Source: CAYRIY01 sp964424335 (GTDB lineage Bacteria; Bacillota; Limnochordia; DTU080; RSA5). Taken from it: 64,000 bases of DNA. Below are positions 15,555-25,018 of the stretch, one piece after another. The notes below the pieces were generated by a model, which was not told the DNA's origin, made no database searches, and saw nothing but the letters and a program-made list of their open reading frames with translations. The stretch spans positions 21,108 through 85,107 of the forward strand of contig CAYRIY010000004.1 in NCBI GenBank assembly GCA_964424335.1, in the 5' to 3' direction. The position numbers were made by a program, and so were the translations under genes. The first letter of the stretch is position 1. Every line of letters begins with the position of its first letter.

Positions 15555-16589
15555 ATGAACGACCAGACCAGCTATAAGGCTTCAGGCGTCGACATCGAGG
15601 CCGGATACGAAGCGGTCCGCCGTATCCAAGAGCACACGAAATCTACGTTTCGCCCCGAAGTGCTGCGGGGCATCGGGTCATTTGGCAGCTTTTTCGCGCT
15701 CGATACGGCTAAGTACAAAGAGCCCGTGCTCGTCTCCGGCGCGGACGGCGTCGGAACGAAGTTGAAGATCGCATTCATGATGGACAAGCACGACACCATC
15801 GGCATCGACGCAGTCGCCTACTGCGTGAACGACATCGTCTGCCAAGGTGCCGAACCCCTCTTCTTCCTGGATTACCTCGCACTCGGGAAGCTGGACCCCA
15901 TGATGGTCGAAGCGATCGTATCCGGTGTGGCAAAGGGGTGCCGCGAAGCCGGCTGCTCTTTGGTAGGAGGTGAGACGGCGGAAATGCCGGGCTTTTACGC
16001 GACTGGCGAGTACGACTTGGCGGGCTTTGCCGTGGGCGTGGTCGAGCGCGACGCCGTGATCGACGGCAGCCGCGTGCGCGCAGGCGACGTCGTGGTAGGC
16101 ATCGCCTCGACCGGACTGCAAAGCAGCGGCTTCTCGCTCGTGCGCCACATCTGCTTCGAGCGGGCACGGCTCAGCGTTGAGACGCATGTCGAGGCGCTCG
16201 GGCGGACGCTCGGCGAAGAGCTCTTGGAGCCGACGGGAATTTATGTGCCCGCAATTTTGAGCCTCATTTCCAAGTTTGACGTGAAAGGCATTGCCAACAT
16301 TTCCGGCGGCGGATTGCCGGAAAACCTGCCCCGATCGGTCGGACAAGGGCTCGAGATCGTCGTGCGAAAAGGTTCGTGGGAGACGCCTCCGGTCTTTCCC
16401 TGGCTCCAATCGCTCGGCAACGTCGACGAAGCGGAGATGTTCAAGACGTTCAACATGGGCGTCGGCATGGCTGTCATCGTCTCACAAGGAGACGTGGATG
16501 CGGTCATTGCACAGCTTGCTTCGCTGGGCTGGCGATCATGGCCGATCGGTGAGATTCGGGCGGGCGAGGGAGGCGTCGTGTTCTCGTGA
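15555..16589 (+). CDS. purM: Phosphoribosylformylglycinamidine cyclo-ligase
   Basis: Converts FGAM to AIR with ATP. The 344-residue product begins at ATG 15555 (MNDQTSYKASGVDIEAGYEAV), with AAAGGAA 12 bases upstream; a longer open frame overlapping the purF end has no homology to the family. Motifs include VSGADGVGTKLKIAF, GAEPLFFLDYLALG, GGETAEMPGFY and ISGGGLPENLPR. It ends in a GTGA overlap with purN. Confidence 0.96.
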   Translation: MNDQTSYKASGVDIEAGYEAVRRIQEHTKSTFRPEVLRGIGSFGSFFALDTAKYKEPVLVSGADGVGTKLKIAFMMDKHDTIGIDAVAYCVNDIVCQGAEPLFFLDYLALGKLDPMMVEAIVSGVAKGCREAGCSLVGGETAEMPGFYATGEYDLAGFAVGVVERDAVIDGSRVRAGDVVVGIASTGLQSSGFSLVRHICFERARLSVETHVEALGRTLGEELLEPTGIYVPAILSLISKFDVKGIANISGGGLPENLPRSVGQGLEIVVRKGSWETPPVFPWLQSLGNVDEAEMFKTFNMGVGMAVIVSQGDVDAVIAQLASLGWRSWPIGEIRAGEGGVVFS

Positions 16590-17245
16590 GCGCTTCAGAG
16601 GAGGTCATTCGCCTCGGGCGAAAAGCGGACGCAAGCGATCCGCTCAAAGTCGGCGTCCTCGTCTCGGGCAGAGGGTCCAACATGGAAGCGATCATCGACA
16701 GCGCAAAGTTGGGCGAAATCCCGGTTTCCGTCGAAATCGTCCTCTCCGATCGGGAGGATGCGCCCGCGCTCGAGAAAGCGGCAAGGCGAGGCATCCCGGC
16801 GCGAGGGTTTCGCTGCCCGCCGCCGGGACCGGAGCGCGATGCGTTCTACGATCGAGTGCTCGAGGCGCTGCGCTCGCACGGAGTCGAAATGATCGCGCTT
16901 GCAGGGTACATGCGCATCTTACCCGCCGCCGTCCTCGAGGCATACCCTCATCGGATCCTCAACATCCACCCCTCGTTGCTCCCGTCATTTCCGGGCTTGC
17001 ATCCGCATCGCCAAGCGCTCGAGCACGGCGTCAAGGTATCGGGTTGCACCGTGCACTTAGTCGACGGCGGGGTCGATACGGGGCCCATCATTTTGCAAGA
17101 GAGCGTGCCGGTGCTCGAGACCGACGACGAAGAGAGCTTGGCCGCGCGGATTCTTGCCGTTGAGCACAGGCTTTACCCCAAGGCGCTCGGCCGCTTGGCG
17201 TCGGGACGGCTGGCATTGTCCGGGCGCCGGGTGATCGAAGCGTAA
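16586..17245 (+). CDS. purN: Phosphoribosylglycinamide formyltransferase (10-formyl-THF type)
   Basis: Formylates GAR with 10-formyltetrahydrofolate. Catalytic Asn and His are in ILNIHPSLLPSFPG, and the conserved Asp in VDGGVDTGPIILQ. The GTG start overlaps the purM stop and adds about 20 residues before the first strand (LKVGVLVSGRGSNMEA). No ATG, GTG or TTG with a ribosome site lies closer to that strand, so the extension is probably real. Length is 219 residues, slightly long for the family. Confidence 0.94.
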   Translation: MSASEEVIRLGRKADASDPLKVGVLVSGRGSNMEAIIDSAKLGEIPVSVEIVLSDREDAPALEKAARRGIPARGFRCPPPGPERDAFYDRVLEALRSHGVEMIALAGYMRILPAAVLEAYPHRILNIHPSLLPSFPGLHPHRQALEHGVKVSGCTVHLVDGGVDTGPIILQESVPVLETDDEESLAARILAVEHRLYPKALGRLASGRLALSGRRVIEA

Positions 17246-17275
17246 CTCTGTTACTTTGGAGGCAGGCGTTTCATC

Positions 17276-17875
17276 TTGATCAAGCGAGCAATCTTGAGCG
17301 TGTTCGACAAGACGGGCATCACCGAGTTTGCGAAGGCGCTCGCCCGACACGGCGTCGAGATCATCTCGACCGGCGGAACGTATCGCACCCTCGAAGAGGC
17401 GGGCGTCCCCGTTACATACATCAGCGACGTAACAGGCTTTCCCGAGATTCTGGGCGGCCGCGTGAAGACGCTCCATCCAAGAATTCACGGGGGCATTCTC
17501 GCGCGCAGGCAGATTCCTTCGGACCAAAGCGACCTCGAAAAGATCGGAGCGCAAGGGATCGATCTCGTCGCCGTAAACCTTTATCCGTTCGAAGAGACGA
17601 TAAGAAAACCCGGGGTGAGCGTGTCCGAGGTCCTGGAGAATATCGACATCGGGGGCCCGACGATGGTGCGGGCTGCCGCCAAAAACTATCCGGATGTAGT
17701 CGTCGTGGTTCGGCCTGATCGTTACCCGGAAATTGTCGAGCGACTCGACCAAGGCAATCCGATCGATTTGGCGACTCGAGAGGTGCTCGCCAAAGAGGCG
17801 TTTGCCCATACGGCCGCGTACGACGCGGCGATCGCCCGGTGGTTTTCAAGGCGCGGGGAAGGAGAGGCGACTTGA
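17276..17875 (+). CDS. purH: IMP cyclohydrolase domain only (short PurH)
   Basis: Closes FAICAR to IMP, the last step of the pathway. The 199 residues match only the N-terminal MGS-like half of bifunctional PurH: AILSVFDKTGITEFAKAL, ISTGGTYRTLEEAG, VKTLHPRIHGGILARR, DLVAVNLYPF, IDIGGPTMVRAAAKNY and AFAHTAAYDAAIARWF. Full PurH is about 510 residues; the AICAR transformylase half is absent. The TGA at 17873-17875 is followed one base later by the purD start, so nothing remains of the second half in any frame. The TTG start has GGAGG 12 bases upstream. Stand-alone IMPCH proteins are known in some archaea (PurJ, with PurV as separate transformylase). Confidence 0.92.
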   Translation: MIKRAILSVFDKTGITEFAKALARHGVEIISTGGTYRTLEEAGVPVTYISDVTGFPEILGGRVKTLHPRIHGGILARRQIPSDQSDLEKIGAQGIDLVAVNLYPFEETIRKPGVSVSEVLENIDIGGPTMVRAAAKNYPDVVVVVRPDRYPEIVERLDQGNPIDLATREVLAKEAFAHTAAYDAAIARWFSRRGEGEAT

Positions 17876-17876
17876 C

Positions 17877-19157
17877 GTGAAGGTCCTTGTAGTAGGAAGT
17901 GGAGGGCGTGAGCACGCCCTTGCCTGGAAGCTCGCGCAAAGCCCAACCGTCGCCAAAGTGATCTGCCAAAGCGGCAATCCGGGCATGCGCTCCGTGGCCG
18001 AGTGTCTTCCTGAGCCGGAGGGCGGGATCGAAGAGATCGCAGCGTGGGCAGCGCAGGAGCGCGTCGACCTTGCGGTCGTGGGCCCGGAAGCATACCTGGA
18101 CCTCGGCCTCGTGGACGCCTTCGAACGTCGGGGCGTAAAGGCCGTGGGACCCACGAGGAGCGCGGCCATGCTGGAAAGCAGCAAGAGCTTTGCCAAGGAA
18201 TTGATGGCCAAAGCACAGATTCCGACCGCGCAGTTTGTTGTGTGCGACGCGCCCGAAGCGGCCCGCAAGGCGGCGCGGCGTTTCGGCGCTCCGGTCGTCG
18301 TGAAAGCCGAGGGACTTGCCGCAGGCAAGGGCGTCACCGTCGCGTTCACCCTCGAGGAGGCCGATCGAGCGATCAGCCAAGCGATGGAGGAGCGCATTTT
18401 CGGGGACGCGGGGCGGCGCGTCGTCATCGAAGAGTTTTTGCGCGGCGAAGAGGCGAGTGTCCTCGCGTTCGTCGACGGCGAGCGCGTGATGCCGATGCCC
18501 GCCGCTCAGGACCACAAGGCCATCGGGGAGGGGGACACGGGTCCCAACACCGGGGGCATGGGCGCTTATTCGCCTGCGCCGATCATCACGCCCGACCTCG
18601 AAGCGCGCGTGGTGCGTGAGATTTTGGAACCTGTCGTGCAGGCGATGGCCAGCGAGGGCCGCCCTTATCGCGGCGTGCTTTACGCAGGCCTCATGGTCAC
18701 GAACGATGGCCCAAAGGTGGTCGAGTTCAACTGCCGGTTCGGAGACCCGGAGGCCCAGGCCGTTTTGCCGCGCCTAAGGTCCGATCTGGTGGAGCCGCTC
18801 ATGGCCACTGTCGAAGGGCGGCTTGACGAAGTGACGCTGGAATGGGACGAGCGGGCCTGCGTCTGTGTCGTGCTCGCCTCCGGAGGGTACCCGTCCCGCT
18901 ACGAAACAGGGTTTCCCATCGAAGGCCTCGCTGAAGCCGAAGCGATCGAGGACGTCATGGTGTTTCACGCAGGCACGCGCGCCGAGGGCGATGCGATCCT
19001 CACCGACGGCGGGCGCGTGCTCGGCGTGACGGCGCTCGGCGAGACGCTCGCCCAGGCGACCGAAACGGCCTACTTGGCGGCTGACAAGATTCGTTTCCAA
19101 GACAAGTACTTGCGGCGAGACATCGCATGGCGAGCCCTGGAACGGTTAAACCAATAA
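17877..19157 (+). CDS. purD: Phosphoribosylamine-glycine ligase
   Basis: ATP-grasp enzyme joining phosphoribosylamine and glycine. The GTG at 17877 (MKVLVVGSGGREHALAWKL) lies one base after the purH stop with GGAGAGG upstream; an earlier in-frame start inside purH is rejected. Motifs: AQIPTAQFVV, PVVVKAEGLAAGKGV (ATP loop), GEEASVLAFVDG, GPNTGGMGAYSPAP, VVEFNCRFGDPEAQ (metal site). 426 residues is normal. It is the last gene of the operon and converges on rqcH. Confidence 0.96.
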   Translation: MKVLVVGSGGREHALAWKLAQSPTVAKVICQSGNPGMRSVAECLPEPEGGIEEIAAWAAQERVDLAVVGPEAYLDLGLVDAFERRGVKAVGPTRSAAMLESSKSFAKELMAKAQIPTAQFVVCDAPEAARKAARRFGAPVVVKAEGLAAGKGVTVAFTLEEADRAISQAMEERIFGDAGRRVVIEEFLRGEEASVLAFVDGERVMPMPAAQDHKAIGEGDTGPNTGGMGAYSPAPIITPDLEARVVREILEPVVQAMASEGRPYRGVLYAGLMVTNDGPKVVEFNCRFGDPEAQAVLPRLRSDLVEPLMATVEGRLDEVTLEWDERACVCVVLASGGYPSRYETGFPIEGLAEAEAIEDVMVFHAGTRAEGDAILTDGGRVLGVTALGETLAQATETAYLAADKIRFQDKYLRRDIAWRALERLNQ

Positions 19158-19170
19158 GCATATAACCGGA

Positions 19171-19220
19171 GCGGGCACTCGGCCAATTTGCGGCCAATTT
19201 GTAAGTGGCCGATCGCCCGC
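19171..19220. terminator. Bidirectional stem between purD and rqcH
   Basis: A 15-base arm at 19171-19185 pairs with 19206-19220 with two central mismatches and a 20-base loop. The loop also holds a direct repeat of GGCCAATTTG. It sits between two convergent genes, the expected place for a shared terminator, but neither side has a real T-run. Confidence 0.5.
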
Positions 19221-19221
19221 G

Positions 19222-20988
19222 CTAGCCCTGTTTCAACCGCTGGGCGAGCCCCTCGTCAGGTGTGACGTAGACGGTCTTGTGGTTATCGTAAATGACCATG
19301 CCAGGCCTTGCGCCGCGGGGTTTTCGCACATGGCGACACAAGGTGTAGTCGACCGGAACGTTGCTCGAGTGCCTCGCCTTGCTGTGCAGCGCTGCGAGCA
19401 TCGCCGCCTCTTTGATGGTAACCTCCGAAACCTCGGCCCCCTTGGAAAAGACGACGACGTGCGCCCCGGGGATCTCTTTCGTGTGGAGCCAAAGGTCGTT
19501 TGGGCGGGCTAGGTGGAGGGTGAGTCGATCGTTTTGCTTGTTGTTGCGGCCAACGGCGATCTCAAACCCTTCAGATGAACGCCAGCGAAGCGGCTCCGGG
19601 GCCGCGCCGGCGCGCTTTTTTCCCCGCTGCTCGGTTTGTTCGCTCGCATACCCTTCCTTGACGAGTTCGTCGTAGACCTCTTCGAGGTCCGCCACCGTCC
19701 GGGCGAGGTCGAGGGAGCTTTCCACCGAATCGAGGTACGCAAGCTCCGATTCCGAGTGGCGGAGTTGCTCCGCTGCTTTCTCGAGCGTCTTTTTTGCCCT
19801 TTGATATCGCCTGTAGTAACTTTGCGCGTTGTCCGACGCCGTGAGCCGGGGATCGAGCTCGACCGTCACGGGAGGGGCATCGGTGTCGAAATCGTCGAGT
19901 TCGATGCTTGTTTGACCGGGCGGCAGGCCGCGCAAGAGATAAAGGTTGGCGGTGAGCAGGTCTCCGGCCTTGCGAAACTTTTCGGCCTCACCTGCTTCCT
20001 TGATCGACGCTCGCTGCCGATCCATCTTCTTTTCGATACGAGCGCGGTTTTGGCGCAAGGCGCTCTCGATCTTTTGCGTGAGGGATCGCATCGCCTCTTC
20101 TTCGTCGACGGCCTCAAAATGGCGGTCGAGGAGTTGTTGGGCGCTATTGTACGATGCGCCGTCGCCCTTGCCTACCACACTTGGAAAACACCAAAACTCG
20201 GGCTTTCCGCCCAGCATGAATCGGGAGGGCTCGCTTCGGCCCGCGTCGATCGCGATGACGAGTTCACGGATGACGTCCCACAGAGAACGCATATCATTCT
20301 CGGTTAGCTCGGCCCTCGTTTTTTCAGGCTCGACACCGGCCCTAAGCGCCGCCTCTCGAGCCGCGAAGGGACTTAGGCCCATCACCGCACGTTGGACGGC
20401 CCGATCGACGCTCGTCTGCACGCCCATGTGCCTGATCGCATCCTCGAACGCTTCGAACGTCGCGGCGCGGGGATCAAGCTTGTCTTGCGGCGGGGGAGGA
20501 ACATAAGGACGACCCGGTACGATCTCACGGTACGCATTCGCATCACCATGGATCCGCTTTAGCGCGTCGATCACAACGCCTTCGCCTGGATCGATAAGGA
20601 GCAGGTTGCTGTGGCGGCCCATCACTTCAGCCGTAAGGATGCGCTCCACCCGCCCGCCGTGGGAACCGTACCCTTCGATCACGATCTGGAGCACGCGCTC
20701 AAACGGCGGTTGGCGCACGTCCACGATGCGGCCGGGAATCAGGTGCTTTCGGAGCAATAGACAAAAGGCCGGCGGTGAGATCGGATTTTCAAAGGCGCGC
20801 GCCGTCAAATGGATTCTGGCCGCCGCCGGGTGGGTGGAGATGAGTAGGTGGAGCGTCTCTCCGGGCTTTCGCAGTCCGAGGAGAACATCCGTGCTCTTAG
20901 GTTGGTGCACGCTTTGAATGCGGGCGTTGATCAGCTCTTTGGAGAGCTCCGCCGCTACGGCGGTGAAAAAGAACCCGTCGATGGGCAC
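19222..20988 (-). CDS. rqcH: Rqc2/RqcH-type ribosome quality control protein (NFACT family)
   Basis: In Bacillus RqcH binds stalled 50S-peptidyl-tRNA and drives addition of C-terminal Ala tails. The GTG at 20988 gives 588 residues starting MPIDGFFFTAVAAELSKELI, the family N-terminus; a longer start at 21033 is possible but unneeded. NFACT-N ends near VMGRHSNLLLIDP; the middle is a coiled coil (AEQLRHSESELAYLDSVE region); the C-terminal NFACT-R domain has GFEIAVGRNNKQNDRLTLHLARPNDLWLHTKEIPGAHVV. The conserved DWH-type position of the family reads DLWLHTKE here. It corresponds to B. subtilis yloA, upstream of the Ca2+ ATPase gene. Confidence 0.92.
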   Translation of the reverse strand: MPIDGFFFTAVAAELSKELINARIQSVHQPKSTDVLLGLRKPGETLHLLISTHPAAARIHLTARAFENPISPPAFCLLLRKHLIPGRIVDVRQPPFERVLQIVIEGYGSHGGRVERILTAEVMGRHSNLLLIDPGEGVVIDALKRIHGDANAYREIVPGRPYVPPPPQDKLDPRAATFEAFEDAIRHMGVQTSVDRAVQRAVMGLSPFAAREAALRAGVEPEKTRAELTENDMRSLWDVIRELVIAIDAGRSEPSRFMLGGKPEFWCFPSVVGKGDGASYNSAQQLLDRHFEAVDEEEAMRSLTQKIESALRQNRARIEKKMDRQRASIKEAGEAEKFRKAGDLLTANLYLLRGLPPGQTSIELDDFDTDAPPVTVELDPRLTASDNAQSYYRRYQRAKKTLEKAAEQLRHSESELAYLDSVESSLDLARTVADLEEVYDELVKEGYASEQTEQRGKKRAGAAPEPLRWRSSEGFEIAVGRNNKQNDRLTLHLARPNDLWLHTKEIPGAHVVVFSKGAEVSEVTIKEAAMLAALHSKARHSSNVPVDYTLCRHVRKPRGARPGMVIYDNHKTVYVTPDEGLAQRLKQG

Positions 20989-21149
20989 ATTCGTCCCCAC
21001 TTTCATATAAGAGATTCCGGCGCGTTCTTGCAAGGCGAGCGCCCACCGGGCTTGTTTTCTATTATGAAGCTTTTTAAAGGCGGGAAGGATGCGAACGAGC
21101 GCGCAGAGAAAACTCCTTACCCATGGCTATAAAAGCAGAGGTGCGCAAC

Positions 21150-22034
21150 GTGAAGCGATCGAGGCAATCCCCTAAAGCCCTCGGAGCACGCTCCAAAGCG
21201 GCGATAGCCGTCATCGCTCTCATATTCTTCTTGCGTTTTGTCCCTTCCTTTTCTCCTTTCCTCCTCGCTAAAGGAGCCTTTGACCTTTCCGTCCCGTTTC
21301 GATACATAAGCATCGGCTGGGTGGACTGGGCCGCCGTTCAGTTGCAGGAGATGTCCGAACAAACCGCGCCGGATGAGGAGTTGCTTGCAGTGCTCGGGCT
21401 CGCACACGAATCGCTCGGCGATTACGACGAGGCCCTCGCAGCGTACGAAAGGATCGCCCTGAGTTACGCGGACGATCCACTTGCCGTGAGCCGGGCAAAA
21501 GCCCTTGCAGCCAATGTATACTTGCGACAAGGGCACATCGAGGCGGCGCGCGAGCGCTTCTTGGAATCAAACCGCCTAAATCCCGATCAGGCGTTCGTTA
21601 CGTTCAACCTCGGCATCCTCGCCGAGTCGGATGGCGACTTGAGCGCCGCCCTCGAATGGTTTGAACGCTCGATGCAAGCATCGCCGCAATGGGTTGATCC
21701 GGCCGTGCGAGCGGGCGCGGTGTACAATCGCTTGGGCGACCCTGTCGCGGCGGTTACCCTCCTTCGCCCGCACGAGGCCGGCGCGAGCCGACTCGTGGAC
21801 CTACACCTGCAGATTTCCACCGCGTATGCCGCCTTGGCGCAAGCAAGCGCCAGGGGCGAGCTCGACGAGCAGCAGCTCGGCGCCCTCGAATCAGTGGGAA
21901 TCGTCGGAGACGACATCACCGTCGTCCTCTCGGACCTCGCGCTCCACGCGCTCGACCGGACGCGTCAACTCGATCCACAGCATCGAGGTCTTGCCGACCT
22001 CGAACGCCTCATCGACCGATTGCCCATCCGCTAG
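21150..22034 (+). CDS. Membrane-anchored TPR-repeat protein
   Basis: A basic N-terminus (MKRSRQSPKALGARSK) precedes one hydrophobic helix (AAIAVIALIFFLRFVPSFSPFLLA), then an extracytoplasmic or cytoplasmic alpha-helical region with tetratricopeptide-like units: LAVLGLAHESLGDYDEALAAYERI, KALAANVYLRQGHIEAARERFLES, VTFNLGILAESDGDLSAALEWFERS. The GTG at 21150 has AGAGGTG upstream; an ATG at 21123 in the same frame lacks a site. TPR proteins scaffold other proteins; the partner is unknown. It is divergent from rqcH and precedes the calcium ATPase gene, and is not part of the B. subtilis order. Confidence 0.75.
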   Translation: MKRSRQSPKALGARSKAAIAVIALIFFLRFVPSFSPFLLAKGAFDLSVPFRYISIGWVDWAAVQLQEMSEQTAPDEELLAVLGLAHESLGDYDEALAAYERIALSYADDPLAVSRAKALAANVYLRQGHIEAARERFLESNRLNPDQAFVTFNLGILAESDGDLSAALEWFERSMQASPQWVDPAVRAGAVYNRLGDPVAAVTLLRPHEAGASRLVDLHLQISTAYAALAQASARGELDEQQLGALESVGIVGDDITVVLSDLALHALDRTRQLDPQHRGLADLERLIDRLPIR

Positions 22035-22093
22035 ATCGTGTCAAGATGCTCGAACCCATAAGTATGGATTCGCCGTTCGTCTCATACGGATAG

Positions 22094-24901
22094 GTGATGG
22101 CAGGCAGGCTGTCGCTTTGGCCTGCATCATCTTTCGAAGACGACGGGGTGAAACAAACGTCGATGCCGAATCCATGGCACTCTCTCACGCTGGAACAAGC
22201 TCTCTCGAAGGCGCACGTCTCGTCCACCCGTGGACTGAGCGACCAGGAGGCGGCGAAGCGCCTTCGGACCTACGGTCCAAACAGGCTCGAAGAGCGCTCC
22301 GGCCCAAGCCCGCTCGCCTTGCTCTTCAAGCAGTTCACCGACTTTATGGTCGTCGTGCTCATTGCGGCGGCCATCATCTCATTCTTGCTCGGTGAGCGAA
22401 TCGATGCGACCGCGATCCTCGCGATCGTCGCGCTCAACGCGCTGTTCGGATTTTTCCAGGAGTACAAAGCGGAACGCTCTCTTTCGGCGCTAAGGGAGAT
22501 GACCGCGCCACAGACGACCGTGAAAAGGAACGGCAAACTCAAGGTCTTAAAGGCGACAGAGCTTGTTCCAGGAGACATCATCCACCTCAAAGAGGGCGAT
22601 CGGATCCCCGCGGACGCGCGCCTTTTGGCTCAGTCGTCCCTTGCCGTCGACGAAAGCGCGCTGACCGGCGAGTCGGTCCCCGTCCGCAAGGATGCGACAT
22701 GGGTCGGAGACCCTAAGACAGAGCTCGCCGAGCGACGAAACATGCTCTATATGGGAACCAGTGTCGCGCGGGGGCGGGCTGAAGCCGTCGTCGTCGCCAC
22801 AGGGATGAACACGGAGATCGGAGATATCGCCGCCCTCATCAAGGATGTCGGAGACGAGCAGACGCCGCTTCAACGGCGCCTCGAGCAACTGGGTCGATGG
22901 CTGGTCGTTGCCTGCCTGGCGATCGTCGGGCTCGTCTTTGCTGCCGGGCTGTTGCAGGGGTTGCCGTTTTACAGCATGTTCCTGACGGGGGTCAGCCTTG
23001 CCGTAGCCGCGATTCCAGAGGGACTTCCTGCCGTGGTGACGGTCGCTTTAGCCCTTGGCGTACAAAAGATGATCCGCCGCAACGCGATCGTGCGCAAACT
23101 GCCGGCGGTGGAGACGCTTGGGTGCGCGACCGTCATTTGTTCCGACAAGACGGGAACGCTCACCCAAAACCAGATGACGGTGACCCGGATCGTACTGCCG
23201 ACGTCCGAGATCGAGGTGACAGGCAACGGCTATGACGTCGATGGCCGATTCCTGGCTGACGGCAAGGAGATCGATCCCGACCCGAACTCAGACCTCGGGA
23301 TGGCGCTGTTGATTCAAGGGCTCTGCAACGACGCGACCGTCATCGAGGCTCGCCGTGGCAAGAGCGCCGTCCAAATTTCCGGCGATCCGACGGAAGCCGC
23401 GCTCCTCGTGTGCGCATACAAGGGCGGGCCGGCCGTGCGGGCAGCGATCAAGGGCGCTGAGCGTTTAGGCGAACTTCCATTCGACTCGGATCGCAAGCGA
23501 ATGAGTGTCGTTGCCCGGGTGGGCGACTCGCGGCTTGTACTCGTGAAAGGGGCTCCGGATGTCATCCTCGCGCGCTGCACGCACGTTCGCCGGATGGGGC
23601 GGGTGGCGCCGATGAGCCCTGCCGACCGCGGGCACGCGCTCAAGGCAGCGGAGCGTTGCGCCGATGGAGCTTTGCGCGTCCTGGCGCTCGCGTACAGGGA
23701 GGCGAAGCCAGGCGACGAGCGAGCGGGGGAGCGGGACGTGGGGGACGATCGGGTCGAAAGCGACCTCGTCTTCGTGGGATTGTCGGCAATGATGGATCCG
23801 CCGCGCCCCGAGGTCGCACGGGCCATCTTTCTCGCGAAGCGAGCGGGAATCGAAACAAAGGTCGTGACGGGGGATCATCCAAAAACTGCCGAGGCGATCG
23901 CCGCTAAGCTGGGGCTTGGACGGACACGGGCGATTACCGGTCGGGAGCTCGACGAGATGAGCGACGAGGAAATGGACAGGGCGGTCCGGGAGGGAACGGT
24001 CTTTGCCCGCGTCTCGCCAAGGCACAAGTTGCGGATCGTACGGGCGTTGAAAAAGCAAGGAGAGGTCGTCGCGATGACGGGCGACGGCGTAAACGACGCT
24101 CCCGCCGTGAAGGAGGCGGACATCGGCGTTGCGATGGGCAAGTCGGGCACGGACGTGACCCGGGAGGCATCCTCCATGGTGCTCGCGGACGACAACTTCG
24201 CGACGATCGTCTCGGCGATCGAAGAAGGGCGCGGCATATACGACAACGTCAGGAAGTTCATTCGATACCTGCTCGCCTGTAACACGGGAGAAGTGTTGGC
24301 CATGTTTTTTGCCGCCTTACTCGGATGGCCGCTCCCGCTGCTGCCGATTCAGATACTTTGGGTCAACCTCGTCACAGACGGGTTGCCCGCAATTGCACTC
24401 GGCGTCGATCCCACCGACAAGCTGGCGATGGCGCGGCCGCCGCGCCGACCAAGCGAGGGTGTGTTTACCCGGGGCCTCCACATCAAGATCGCCGTGCGGG
24501 GGTGTCTGATCGCCGTATGCACGATCGTCGCATTTGCCGTGGGCATCATGATCGGTCCGCAGGGCGATGCAAACATCGCTTACGCGCGGACGCTCGCGTT
24601 TTGCACGCTGGTGGCATCGCAGCTCATTTACGTATTTCAATGCCGCTCGGAGTACAAGTCGCTCCCGGAAATCGGCATATTCGGGAATAAGTGGCTTGTC
24701 CTCGCCGTAGCCGCATCCTTTGGCATGCAGCTTGCGGCCGTCTACTGGCAGCCTGCCGCAGCCATTTTTGAGACGGTCCCCCTTTCGGGCCTCGACTGGA
24801 TCATTGTGTTTGCGCTATCCGGTTGGTCACAGGCGCTCGAATCGACGCTCATCACCCTACGAAGGGCCGTATTGAAAAGGATATCGCTCCTTCGCGTCTA
24901 A
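22094..24901 (+). CDS. P2A-type calcium-transporting ATPase
   Basis: Exports Ca2+ (possibly Mn2+) with ATP. Motifs in order: actuator LTGESVPV, M4 AIPEGLPAVVTVALALG (Ca site), phosphorylation loop CSDKTGTLTQNQMTVT, nucleotide domain VKGAPDVILARC, hinge MTGDGVNDAPAVKEADIGVAMG, and M6 QILWVNLVTDGLPAIALGVDP holding the Asn/Thr/Asp Ca ligands of SERCA. The frame opens at GTG 22094 (935 residues), but family members begin near the later ATG at 22163 (MPNPWHSLTLEQALSK), so the true N-terminus is unsettled. It matches B. subtilis yloB by position, between rqcH and yicC. Confidence 0.92.
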   Translation: MMAGRLSLWPASSFEDDGVKQTSMPNPWHSLTLEQALSKAHVSSTRGLSDQEAAKRLRTYGPNRLEERSGPSPLALLFKQFTDFMVVVLIAAAIISFLLGERIDATAILAIVALNALFGFFQEYKAERSLSALREMTAPQTTVKRNGKLKVLKATELVPGDIIHLKEGDRIPADARLLAQSSLAVDESALTGESVPVRKDATWVGDPKTELAERRNMLYMGTSVARGRAEAVVVATGMNTEIGDIAALIKDVGDEQTPLQRRLEQLGRWLVVACLAIVGLVFAAGLLQGLPFYSMFLTGVSLAVAAIPEGLPAVVTVALALGVQKMIRRNAIVRKLPAVETLGCATVICSDKTGTLTQNQMTVTRIVLPTSEIEVTGNGYDVDGRFLADGKEIDPDPNSDLGMALLIQGLCNDATVIEARRGKSAVQISGDPTEAALLVCAYKGGPAVRAAIKGAERLGELPFDSDRKRMSVVARVGDSRLVLVKGAPDVILARCTHVRRMGRVAPMSPADRGHALKAAERCADGALRVLALAYREAKPGDERAGERDVGDDRVESDLVFVGLSAMMDPPRPEVARAIFLAKRAGIETKVVTGDHPKTAEAIAAKLGLGRTRAITGRELDEMSDEEMDRAVREGTVFARVSPRHKLRIVRALKKQGEVVAMTGDGVNDAPAVKEADIGVAMGKSGTDVTREASSMVLADDNFATIVSAIEEGRGIYDNVRKFIRYLLACNTGEVLAMFFAALLGWPLPLLPIQILWVNLVTDGLPAIALGVDPTDKLAMARPPRRPSEGVFTRGLHIKIAVRGCLIAVCTIVAFAVGIMIGPQGDANIAYARTLAFCTLVASQLIYVFQCRSEYKSLPEIGIFGNKWLVLAVAASFGMQLAAVYWQPAAAIFETVPLSGLDWIIVFALSGWSQALESTLITLRRAVLKRISLLRV

Positions 24902-25018
24902 GCTGCAGTTCGTAAGGGGAATCTTCAGTCGATTCGGGACCCTGATTCGCGAGGCGATGTTGAGGGGCCGCGCCGGTCCGTGTAAAACGCCCCGTAGACT
25001 GCTTGGAGTTGACGATTC

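Noticed and set aside
17733..17876. Upstream in-frame extension of purD
   Set aside because: It lies inside the purH coding sequence and PurD proteins start at the glycine loop reached from GTG 17877.
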